64,000 bases of DNA, taken from assembly GCA_023935145.1 (NCBI GenBank), contig CM043702.1, positions 108,534,088-108,598,087 of the forward strand. Reading direction: 5' to 3'. The position numbers and the translations under genes were made by a program. The number at the start of each line of letters is the position of its first letter. Position 1 is the first letter of the stretch. The notes beneath the pieces are model-generated. The model was given only the letters and a program-made list of their open reading frames with translations, had not been told where the DNA came from and did no database searches. The stretch comes from Bretschneidera sinensis. Lineage: Eukaryota; Streptophyta; Magnoliopsida; Brassicales; Akaniaceae. Positions 55,890 through 64,000 of this stretch are shown here, piece by piece.

Positions 55890-57267
55890 ATAGGTGAACC
55901 AATCAAGTAAGAGTGAAATTTATCCAATGCGAATACTACTGCTAGTAATTCTTTCTCGGTTGTGGTGTACATCATTTGAGAATGATTTAAGGTTCTACTA
56001 GCGTAATAAACAACAAATGGTTTTCCTTCCCTTCTTTGGCCTAGAATAGCCCCTACAGCATAGTCACTAGCATCACACATAATCTCAAAAGGCAAGGCAA
56101 AATCCGGTGACTGCATAATAGGGGCAGTTGTAAGCTTAGAGATAAGTGTCCGAAAGGCTTGCTCACATTCGGGACTCCACTTAAACTCAGTATCCTTCAT
56201 CAAAAGGTTACATAAGGGTCTAGAGATAGCACTAAAATTTTGACTGAACCTTCTATAAAACCTAGCATGCCCTAAGAGAGACCTAACATCTTTAATATTC
56301 TTAGGAGTGGGTAGCTTAGAGATTTATTCGATTTTCAATTTATCCACTTCTATCCCTTTTTCGGACACTATATGGCCCAAGACTATCTCGGAAGACACCA
56401 TAAAATGGCACTTCTCTCAATTAAGCTCAAGTCCCTTCTCTTCACACCTGCACAAAACACTTTCCAAATTAGATAAACATGAATCAAAAGAAGTTCCAAA
56501 CATGGTTAAATCATCCATATACACTTCCAAACATTTTTCAACCATGTCACTGAAAATACTCATCATGCATCTTTGAAAAGTAGTTGGTGCATTAGACAAA
56601 CCAAAGAGCATTCTCCGAAAGCAAAAGTACTAAAAGGACAAGTAAAAGTGGTCTTCTCTTGAGCCTCTAAGGCAATTCCTATTTGGTAGAACCCCGAATA
56701 CCCATCTAAAAAATAATAGAAAGGATGACCAGCCACCTGTTCTAAAATTTGATCTATAAATGGAAGAGGAAAATGGTCTTTTCGAGTAGCCGAATTAAGC
56801 TTCCTATAATCTATACACATACACCACCCGGTCACTACCTTAGTTGGTACTAACACTCCCTTTCATTTTCTACCACGGTCACCCCGGCTTTCTTAGGAAC
56901 TACTTGGGTTGGACAAACCCACTTACTATCCGATATTGGATATATAATTCCCGCATCCAATAGTTTTAGGACTTTTTTCTTAACTACCTCTTTCATAGTT
57001 GGATTTAGCCTTCTTTGTGGGTCTCTACGAGGGTTAGCTCCTTCTTCTAGATAAATCCTATGGGAACAGATTATGGGGCTAACACCTTTTGTGTCGGCCA
57101 TGGTCCAACCTAATGCAGATTTATGTTTTCTTAACAAATTCAACAATTGATCACATTGCACATCACTAAGTTCGGAGGAAATAATAACCAGAAAGGTATC
57201 ACCTAGGCCTAAAAAAACATGTTTCAGTCCATTGGGCAGAAAAGCTACATTAAGCATTGGTGTCTCC
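55890..57267 (-). pseudogene. Athila RT and RNase H on the minus strand
   Basis: Read on the minus strand from 57267: the protease-RT linker, then VFLGLGDTFLVIISSELSD, RRLNPTMKEVVKKKVLKLLDAG, DSKWVCPTQVVPKKAG (near 56890), CIDYRKLNSATRKDHFPLPF (near 56800), FLDGYSGFYQI, a frame slip before LFGLSNAPTTFQRCM (56610), the catalytic EVYMDDLTMFG (56520-56550), and RNase H LPFEIMCDASDYAVGAILGQ with YTTTEKELLAVVFALDKFHS. It ends at the LTR insertion (55890). It is the continuation of the arm B protease and would correspond to the missing RT of the arm A copy. Confidence 0.9.
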
Positions 57268-58209
57268 TCGGAAGAGGGTTTGGCTGCCTCCCTTTCTTTA
57301 GGCAACTCCTCAAAGCATGGTTTCCATGATTTCTTCATAAATCCCTGTGACTTATCAAAAACATCAGCAACATTAATGGCATGGGGATAAATGGAAGAAT
57401 CATCAAAATCAAAATTATTAAGAAGGAATTCCAAAGAGTTAGAATTATCTTTAATGTACTCATCCTCCAAAATAAGCTCATCAATCATGTAAGTGTCGAA
57501 ACCCTCATCCTCTTTATGTGGCTGCCTTGAGACTCAAAAAACATTCACCTCTAGAGTCATATTTCCAAATGATAATGTCATTAGGTCATTCCTACAATTA
57601 ATGAGGGCATCGACGGTGGCAAGGAATGGTCTTCCAAGTATCAAAGGAATTTTTAACTCCGTATTCACAATAGAAACGGTATCTAAATCCAAAAAGTCAA
57701 CAGGATAATAGAATTTGTCAATTTGCAATAAAACATCTTCCACAATCCTCTTGGTTTTCTTACCGATCGATCCGCTAGTTGAAGTACCATGGAAGTGGGT
57801 TTGATCTCGCCTAGGCCGAGTTGCAAGTAAATGGAGTATGGCATGAGGTTCACACTAGCCCCCAAATCTAGCAATGCTTGGCCACAATCTTTGTTTCCAA
57901 TTTGGTAAGCCACCGTTGGACAACCCGGATCTTTATACTTGGGTGGTGTCTTGCTATCAATTACCGCACTTGCTTACTCCGTTAAGAATGTCATCTTCTT
58001 CACATTGTGCCTCCTCTTGAGTGTGTATAGATCCTTAATGAATTTAGCATAGTTGGGAACCTGTTTTATGACATGAAGAAAAGGGAGGTTTAATTTTAAC
58101 ATGCTGAAGTTGTTCAAGAATCTCACCTTTTAATGTTGAATTTCTCTCCTTAGGTTTAAAAAGTGCTTGAGGGAAAGGTACTGGTAAAGAATCACTATGG
58201 GAATCTTGT
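57268..58209 (-). pseudogene. Athila protease region (arm B)
   Basis: The same reading as 53304-54242, on the minus strand: QALLDLGASVNLMPYSIYLQLGLGE, the same TAA before ASAVI (near 57977), the same one-base deletion in the VEDVLL segment (near 57745), and LKIPLILGRPFLATVDALINC. Differences are few (ASVN versus ANVN, VDALI versus IDALI). It ends at CTTGT (58205-58209), the complement of ACAAG, next to the G8 LTR. Confidence 0.91.
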
Positions 58210-60090
58210 TGATAGGAACACTTTGTGTTACGTTTTTAATGCCTTTCCTACCCTATTTGGCTTTGTAATTCTCTTAACTTTGTTATTTTGAGCTTAGTTT
58301 CTTTTCTTAGTATTTAGAAAGCTTGTGAACGTGGGAATGGTAAAATAAGGTGCTAAAATGAGTTTTCCTAGTTACTTTAGGAAATCTAAGTGGATTAAGA
58401 AAATAGTGTTATCATTCTAAGAAACTTTTCTAATTATGGAAACTTTCCTTATCTATTATTTTCTGATTTCTTTGTAGGGTTCCACCTTGGAATTATTTGG
58501 ATGATGTGTCAAAACACAAGAGAATATTGGAGTTCATTAGTGACATGGGTATGTCCAACCTAACATGGGCTTACCCAACAAAAAATCACATAATCTCTTG
58601 TCAACTAAGCAAGGTGCAAGGTGCAAGGTCCAAGCCCAAAGTGGAGGAAGATTCGGATGCAACAGCCTACTAGATTTTGGCCCATCATAACAGGCCCAAA
58701 CAATATCATTTTTGAACTTTCTTAGGTCCAAATTGAAGTTCAAGACGTCTTCTTTCCAGCCCAACAAGTTTCAGCTCATTTGGACATGTGTGGAAGAAGA
58801 TATGACCGTTTGAATTTTACTAGTTGGGTCCTCCTGAAATTTCGGGATTGTATTCCTTTTTCTTACTTTTGGCCATTCCTTGATTCTTTGCATGTTTTAG
58901 GGATTGTTTCCTTGCATGTTTCATGGCTTGTTTTTAGCATTGTTTTCTTGCTTTTCCTAAGCTTAGAGGGTTGCTCTAAGCTCTATAAATAGGGTGTTTG
59001 TAAGCTGAAAGAGATCATCTTTTCTCTTGGAACCATCTCTACTCAAAATTCAAGAAGCAAAAGGCTGAAACACTCCACCATTCCATCTCCAATTGTGAGC
59101 ACATTAGGACTTTTCCAAAATGTGTTCTCCTTCATCTATCATCATAGCCGTGAGGTTCATCACCATTAACATCTCAAGCTTCCTTGAGTGTGTTCAAGAA
59201 GTGTACCCCTTACGGCTATTCTTTTTAATTGTTTCAGCCTTGGATTCTTATGTTAGAGATTATTATTAATTCAATGAGTTGGTTAATTTTCAGATTTATT
59301 CTTTAATGTTTTTGAATTGTTCATGATATGTAAACATATTAATTCATTACATATGTTGAATTTTCAGTTCTGTTATATTGAAAACTTTGATATTGCAAAT
59401 CATTGAAGCCATAATCGCACTTTCGATCACCTAATTGATCTGGAGTACGATTTAAAGTGGTAAAAGCTATGAACAATAGCCAATGTTCTGGAAATTGCAT
59501 GTTCTTTATCCATGGACTTTTTCATAGGAATAAGGAACATGTTATTAAATCATAATTGCTTTTGATCTTAATGATTTGTTTAAGTAATTGTAAGGATGCG
59601 CTGAGTATTAACTTGATTGCTTAAACAAAATAACTAGCTGATGGACTTTTCCTAAGCTTAGTGATTATCTAAGAAGGAATTTATAAAGTGCATGATCTCT
59701 TTAGGCTTGCACTTTGATTCAATTCTGATATGTGATTGAGGCACGAATTCGTTGTCTACATTGAAACAATTTGATTAGTCATTTAACAAACTTGATTTTC
59801 TGAATTGTGAGAGAAAATGATCAATTGTAAATAATTGTTCTTTAATTTCCTTAGTAAAGTTAGTAAAAAGAAAAATCAGATCATGAAAACCCCCTAATCT
59901 TGTGTAATGTTAATAGATGTAGATTTATATTTGTTTATAAACTGCTAATTAAACCAATCAAATCATTTTTTATTTTTATGACTCTTTAGTATAGAGTACC
60001 CGCAATCCCCGGCCAATAACGATACCCTACTAATCACTTTACTACAATCTTCTACAGGGTTTGTTGATGACCGAAATAAACGGTCTATCA
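58210..60090 (+). repeat. Athila G8 5' LTR
   Basis: LTR of 1881 bp from TGATAGGAACACTTTG to AACGGTCTATCA. A TATA box CTCTATAAATAGGG is at 58980-58993. It is followed directly by a primer site. It contains GCAATCCCCGGC (60002-60013), the exact complement of part of that primer site. Confidence 0.93.
58980..58993 (+). promoter_or_regulatory. TATA box of G8 LTR promoter
   Basis: CTCTATAAATAGGG is a strong plant TATA box in the middle of the LTR, conserved in the arm A copy (52497-52510, minus strand). Confidence 0.72.
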
Positions 60091-60093
60091 AAT

Positions 60094-60111
60094 GGTGCCG
60101 TTGCCGGGGAT
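60094..60111 (+). promoter_or_regulatory. G8 primer binding site (tRNA-Asp type)
   Basis: TGGTGCCGTTGCCGGGGA, three bases after the LTR, differs by one base from the Athila primer site TGGCGCCGTTGCCGGGGA. Confidence 0.92.
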
Positions 60112-60316
60112 TGCAAAATCTCTACATTTTAGTGTCATTTAACTTGTTAATATTCTTCTTAGCATATAATATAACTTGTGTTTTACTTGATTGCAATTTT
60201 AGCATGTGACTTCCTTAAAACCATTTGTAACATTTGTAAGGGAAGCTCATTATTATTTGTATTTCAAACTTTAACTTATATATTGATTCCTTTGATTTTG
60301 TTATTTAGGTCGATGA

Positions 60317-61219
60317 ATGTCAACAGTTAGTAGAAAGACTCAAGAACTTAGAAAACGTTTGGCTTTACTAAAAGAAGTTGCACTTTCTACAAATCAACCC
60401 CCACCTCACCAAGAAGGGAGGTTAGAGTCGGAGGAGTCAGATAATTTTTCACATCACTTGTCAGACGAGGAAGAAGACATACCTGACTTAGAAGACGCAA
60501 GTAAGGAAGACGAAGTACCAATGGCTGAAACTATTAGGCAAATGTCTTCTTCAACTGATGGGGGAGCTGCACCAACTTGTATTACTTATCCAGAACCAGC
60601 AGTTGGCAAGATAGCTGAGTTCGAACTGAAGAGTGGGTTCTTGCACCATTTGCCCAAATTCCATGGGCTTACTAACGAAGATCCTCACAAACATCTCAAG
60701 GAGTTCCAGTTTGTGTGTTCAAGTATGTGCCCACAAAATGCGGATCTCAACGTTCTGAAGCTGAAGTCATTCCCTTTTTCACTTGAAGATAGGGCAAAGA
60801 CTTGGTTGTTTGATCTACCCTCGGGTTACATCAACACATGGGAGAAGCTGATGACTGAGTTTCTGGCTAAGTACTTCCCTGCCTCAAGGATTACTGTCTT
60901 GAGGAAGCAGATAACTAGAATTGAGCAAAGGAAGGATGAGGCGTTCTATGCCTACTACGAGAGATTCAAGAGCTTAATTGCATCATGTCCTTCACATGGG
61001 ATGAAAGAAGGGAATCTTCTCACTTACTTTTATGAGGGACTTCTCCCCCTCGAACGTCAATTGTTAGATACTGCTGCCGGAGGTTCTTTTGTTGATAAGA
61101 CACCTGATGTTGCTAAGGAGTTACTCGCCCAACATGCTCTTAATTATCAACAATACGAGGGAGTGTTAAACTCCACTCATGGGGTGAATGAGGTATATTC
61201 TAACTCTACTCTTGAGTAA
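60317..61219 (+). pseudogene. G8 gag
   Basis: Opens MSTVSRKTQELRKRLALLKE; an acidic stretch follows (SEESDNFSHHLSDEEEDIPDLEDAS), then the retrotransposon gag core: GFLHHLPKFHGLTNEDPHKHLKEF (about residues 110-133), LKSFPFSLEDRAKTWLFDLPSG, FLAKYFPASRITVLRKQI and YFYEGLLPLERQLLDTAAGG. The frame stops at TAA 61217 after STLE, where the family goes on with KVN..MSTLLSQVL, as this sequence does (61220-61260). Start choice: first ATG in frame after the leader. Confidence 0.9.
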
Positions 61220-61729
61220 AAAGTTAATAAAATGTCTACTCTTCTGTCTCAGGTACTGAACGTGAATGGAGCACAAGTACAACAAGTTGCTCAAATCTGT
61301 GGTGTGTGTTGTACTTAAGGGCATCCAACTGACCAATGTCCCCAACTGATCAACAATGGAGGATGGGAGTCTCTTAACACCGTTGGGTTTCAAGGTAATC
61401 ACGGTGGACAAAGGTACAACCCTTTCTCTAACACATATAACCCTGGGCTTAGAGATCACCCCAATTTTCGTTGGGCCAACAATGATAATATTCAGAACCC
61501 TCAAGGTCAAGGGCAAGTGTTTCCATGCCGTCAAGGTTTGTTTATGAGGCCTCAGGTACCTCAAAACTTTGTCCCTAATCCTATTGTACCTACAAATTCT
61601 GTTGCTTCTAATTATGATGAAATTTTAAAGTCTCTTGCTTAAGGGCAACAGAATTTAACTACTGCTACTCAAGCTCTTGTTACAGGTTAACAGGCTCACA
61701 CTAAGGATATTGCAGAGCTGAAGAAGCAA
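61220..61729 (+). pseudogene. G8 gag, zinc knuckle part
   Basis: KMSTLLSQVLNVNGAQVQQVAQICGVCCT*GHPTDQCP: the C-X2-C-X4-H-X4-C knuckle is there but a TAA (61316-61318) sits inside it. YNPGLRDHPNFRWANN, the conserved Athila gag word, follows; stops at 61640 and 61688. It joins the protease frame at 61730. Confidence 0.87.
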
Positions 61730-62761
61730 TTGGGACAAGTGGTGGACTTTATGGGGAAGATAACGGAGAGTGGAAAATTGCCTAGCAACACTGTTCCCAA
61801 CCCAATTATCGAGCAAGCTAAAGTTGTTACCACAAGGAGTGGCAAGACCCTTGTGGATGTTCTTAAAACTCAGAAGAAAGCCAAAGTGACCCACCATGAG
61901 GAAGAGGACGTTGTGAGCACCAAGAAGGAAATACAGAAAGATCCCACCACCACAATGGTGGAAATGATTGGTCCTCCATCATCTGAGAATGCTTCAAAAC
62001 CTCAAGGTAATGAACAAAACCCTAAACACTCTTTTGATTCTAATCCTTTTGCTCGTGTACCTTTTCCTAGTAGGTTTGCCAAAACCAAGAAGGATGAATC
62101 TGATCAGGCCATCTTAGAGATTTTTAAGAAGGTACAAGTCAACATGCCTTTGATTGAGTGCTTGAAGCAAGTGCCAAGATATGCCAAGTTTTTGAAGGAG
62201 CTTTGCACTACAAGGAGGCAGACTCGTGAGAAGAAGGTGGTGAAGTTGAATGAGACAGTCTCTGCTGTCATCCAAAGGAAATTGCCACCAAAGCTTAAGG
62301 ATCCAGGGAGTTTTTCTGTTCCTTGTGTGATTGGTACCAACAAATTTGATAATGTCATGCTAGACTTAGGAGCTTCAATTAATGTGATGCCTTATAGTCT
62401 TTATGCTTCTTTAGAGCTAGGTGCACTTAAAAGTGATAATGTTGTTATCCAATTGGCTGATCGATCTAATAAGTATCCTAAAGGATACGTTGAAGATGTT
62501 CTTGTGCAAGTAAATCAACTCATTTTTCCTGCAGACTTCTATATCATTGATATGGAAGATTCGCCCCTAAATTCTACTCCGTTGCTTTTAGGGTGCCCAT
62601 TCATGAGGACCGCAAGAACAAAGATCGATGTTTATGAGGGAACTCTAACCATGGAATTTGATAATGAAGTTATACGCTTCAACATCTTTGAAGCCATGAG
62701 GTATCCATTGACTGACATTAAACCCTGTTTTTCTATTGATGATATTAACTCACTTGCGTAG
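61730..62761 (+). CDS. G8 gag tail and aspartic protease
   Basis: Open for 343 codons from MGQVVDFMGKITESGKLP. It contains TTRSGKTLVDVL (gag end, residues 34-45), NMPLIECLKQVPRYAKFLKELCTTRR, the protease active site VMLDLGASINVMPYSLYASLE (about residues 209-229) with D-L-G, LADRSNKYPKGYVEDVLVQV, and PLLLGCPFM (about residues 284-292; relatives have GRPF). It ends at TAG 62759, directly before the RT frame; in family members the two are one polyprotein, so this stop is probably a mutation. It would cut the Gag-Pol precursor. Confidence 0.86.
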   Translation: MGQVVDFMGKITESGKLPSNTVPNPIIEQAKVVTTRSGKTLVDVLKTQKKAKVTHHEEEDVVSTKKEIQKDPTTTMVEMIGPPSSENASKPQGNEQNPKHSFDSNPFARVPFPSRFAKTKKDESDQAILEIFKKVQVNMPLIECLKQVPRYAKFLKELCTTRRQTREKKVVKLNETVSAVIQRKLPPKLKDPGSFSVPCVIGTNKFDNVMLDLGASINVMPYSLYASLELGALKSDNVVIQLADRSNKYPKGYVEDVLVQVNQLIFPADFYIIDMEDSPLNSTPLLLGCPFMRTARTKIDVYEGTLTMEFDNEVIRFNIFEAMRYPLTDIKPCFSIDDINSLA

Positions 62762-64000
62762 AGATTTTTGGAAGAAATGGAAGAGGATGAGTTGAAAGTA
62801 ACACTCTCTCAAGGAGTTGGTTATACTGAGAATGGAGAATCCATTTCTAGGGCTGAGTTAGAAAAGGCTGAAGAGCCCATTGTGATCAAAACCGTAGCCT
62901 CCCTTGAGGCCCGACCCATATTACCAAGGTCTATTCCTCGTTTTTCCTTTCCTATTTCCACTAACAAAATGTTACCTTCAGTGATACAGGCCCCTACACT
63001 TGAGCTTAAGGTTTTGCCAGATCACTTGAAGTATGTCTTTTTGGGGGACAACGAGACGCTGCCTGTTATTATATCCTCGAAGTTGGAGGAGGACCAAGAA
63101 AAGAAGCTTGTGGACGTTCTGAAGAAGTACAAGACCGCCATTGGTTGGACTTTGGCAGATATCAAGGGAATTAGCCCAACCATGTGCGTCCATAGGATCC
63201 TGTTGGAGGATGGTGCCAAACCCACCAGAGATGCCCAGAGACGCCTACATCCACCTATGATGAAGGTTGTGCAAGATGAGGTAATTAAGTTACTTGATTG
63301 TGGCGTTATTTACCCTATTTCAGATAGCAAGTGGGTGTCTCATGTTCAAGTTGTGCCAAAGAAGTCAGGAGTTACTGTGGTAAAGAATGAGGAGAATAAG
63401 CTTGTACCTCAAAGAGTGGTAACTGGTTATCGAGTTTGCATAGACTATAGGAAGCTCAATGCTTCAACAAGAAAGGACCATTTCCCTCTGCCCTTTATCG
63501 ATCAGATGCTCGAGAGGTTAGCTGGTTATCCTTTTTATTGTTTTTTGGATGGATATAGTGGGTGCAACCAGATCTATATAGCGCAAGAGGACCAAGAGAA
63601 GACCACCTTCACTTGCCCTTTTGGCACTTATGCCTACAGACGTATGCCATTCGGATTGTGCAATGCACCAGGTACGTTTCAACGTTGTATGCTTTCCATT
63701 TTCTCTGAATACATCGAGAATATCATTGAGGTCTTTATGGATGATTTTAGTGTCTTTGGTAGAGATTTTGATGCATGCTTAGGAAATTTGGAACTTATTC
63801 TGAAACGTTGTGTTGAAACAAACTTGGTTCTAAATTGGGAAAAATGTCACTTCATGGTGACTCAAGGGATTGTTTTAGGACATATCATATCTGCTAGGGG
63901 GATTGAGGTTGATAAATCTAAGGTAGATCTTGTGCGTTACTTACCCTCTCCCACTTGTGTGAGAGAGGTTCGTTCATTTCTTGGTCATGCAGGATTTTAC
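62762..64000 (+). CDS. G8 reverse transcriptase, open to the window edge
   Basis: No stop from 62762 to 64000 (413 codons). It reads LEMEED-type acidic linker, LELKVLPDHLKYVFLGDNET, WTLADIKGISPTMCVHRILLE, RRLHPPMMKVVQDEVIKLLD, SDSKWVSHVQVVPKKSGVTVV, VCIDYRKLNASTRKDHFPLPF (near 63430-63500), FLDGYSGCNQI, MPFGLCNAPGTFQRCMLS, and the catalytic EVFMDDFSVFG (63728-63760). The box is FMDD where relatives have YMDD or YVDD; both catalytic aspartates remain. It ends in LGHAGFY, the start of the connection to RNase H. No in-frame start codon is expected, since it belongs to the polyprotein. Confidence 0.92.

Larger units (their letters stand above)
57268..60090 (-). repeat. Inverted repeat arm B (pairs with 51400-54242)
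   Basis: 2823 bp, consisting of the protease segment plus the G8 5' LTR. The arm-to-arm spacing is 3025 bp (54243-57267). The arms look alike at about the high-nineties percent level by eye; the 24-bp unit is the largest difference I noticed. Confidence 0.92.
58210..64000 (+). mobile_element. Athila-like element G8, running off the right edge
   Basis: 5' LTR, tRNA-Asp primer site, gag, protease and RT in order on the plus strand; RNase H, integrase, any env-like ORF and the 3' LTR lie outside the window. The left target copy is CTTGT (58205-58209). It is inserted, in opposite orientation, in an Athila protease region. Gag has four stops but protease is open and RT is open for at least 413 codons, so it is the least damaged element here. 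Confidence 0.9.

Noticed and set aside
51400..60090. Inverted arms as the two LTRs of one retrotransposon
   Set aside because: LTRs are direct repeats; these arms are inverted and contain protease coding sequence as well as an LTR.
60103..60114. Primer-site-like G-rich words as tRNA gene fragments
   Set aside because: They directly follow LTR edges and have no cloverleaf; they are retrotransposon primer sites.

Overview
This window looks like repeat-rich, probably heterochromatic nuclear DNA from a flowering plant. It is AT-rich, dominated by Ty1/copia and Ty3/gypsy LTR retrotransposons, and has hAT DNA transposons and one spliced plant-type (type II) metacaspase locus. The window looks eudicot, perhaps a woody one, but the species cannot be fixed from sequence alone. 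No bacterial-type operons, CRISPR arrays, rRNA genes or tRNA genes were seen. The only host gene recognised is the metacaspase on the minus strand at 43988-45796, and it is broken by at least two frame-disrupting lesions.

Layout 1-21825: a gypsy element on the minus strand (G1) supplies the LTR at 19192-21825, the gag at 18045-19130 and a protease/RT stub at 9836-10963. Its RT is interrupted by a Sirevirus-like copia element (C1, plus strand; left part outside the window, 3' LTR at 8610-9835). C1 is itself interrupted at 598-7321 by an internally deleted chromodomain gypsy (G2, minus). One G2 LTR carries a non-autonomous hAT element (4409-6166) with a perfect 8-bp target duplication. G1 is interrupted a second time, between gag and zinc knuckle, by a full-length CRM-like gypsy (G3, plus, 10964-18044), which contains a 467-bp inverted repeat of its own gag-protease region.

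Layout 21826-43790: an old hAT transposase gene (plus; 5' untranslated exon near 22000-22334, coding parts 28754-29035 and 40191-42020, GAGCT-rich 3' terminus to 42803) is split by a copia element in its leader intron (C2, minus, 22408-28419, target duplication TTTAC) and by a gypsy solo LTR (G4) in its BED-finger exon. G4 itself carries a gag-protease-only Athila-like element (G5, 29063-38376, target duplication GCCAC). G5's gag holds yet another solo LTR (31562-32843). A Sirevirus LTR fragment follows at 42965-43790.

Layout 43791-64000: after the metacaspase locus come a decayed Tat/Ogre-like LTR and integrase (46672-48366), then an Athila-like element (G6, plus) with LTR, PBS, gag and protease. 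Its protease region and a solo LTR (51400-54242) are repeated in inverted orientation at 57268-60090. The second arm contains the 5' LTR of another Athila element (G8, plus) that runs off the right edge with an uninterrupted RT reading frame. Truncated LTRs and a minus-strand RT/RNase H segment lie between the arms.

Almost every coding segment belongs to a mobile element and nearly all are interrupted. The most notable structures are the approximately 2.8-kb inverted duplication at 51-60 kb, the gag-protease hairpin inside G3, the broken metacaspase, and a U5/PBS complementarity in G8. No clearly new biological system was found; the two inverted repeats are the best candidates for unusual activity, as possible double-stranded RNA sources. 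Lineage names (CRM, Tekay/Del, Athila, Tat, Sirevirus) come from remembered motif patterns and were not tested by a search.
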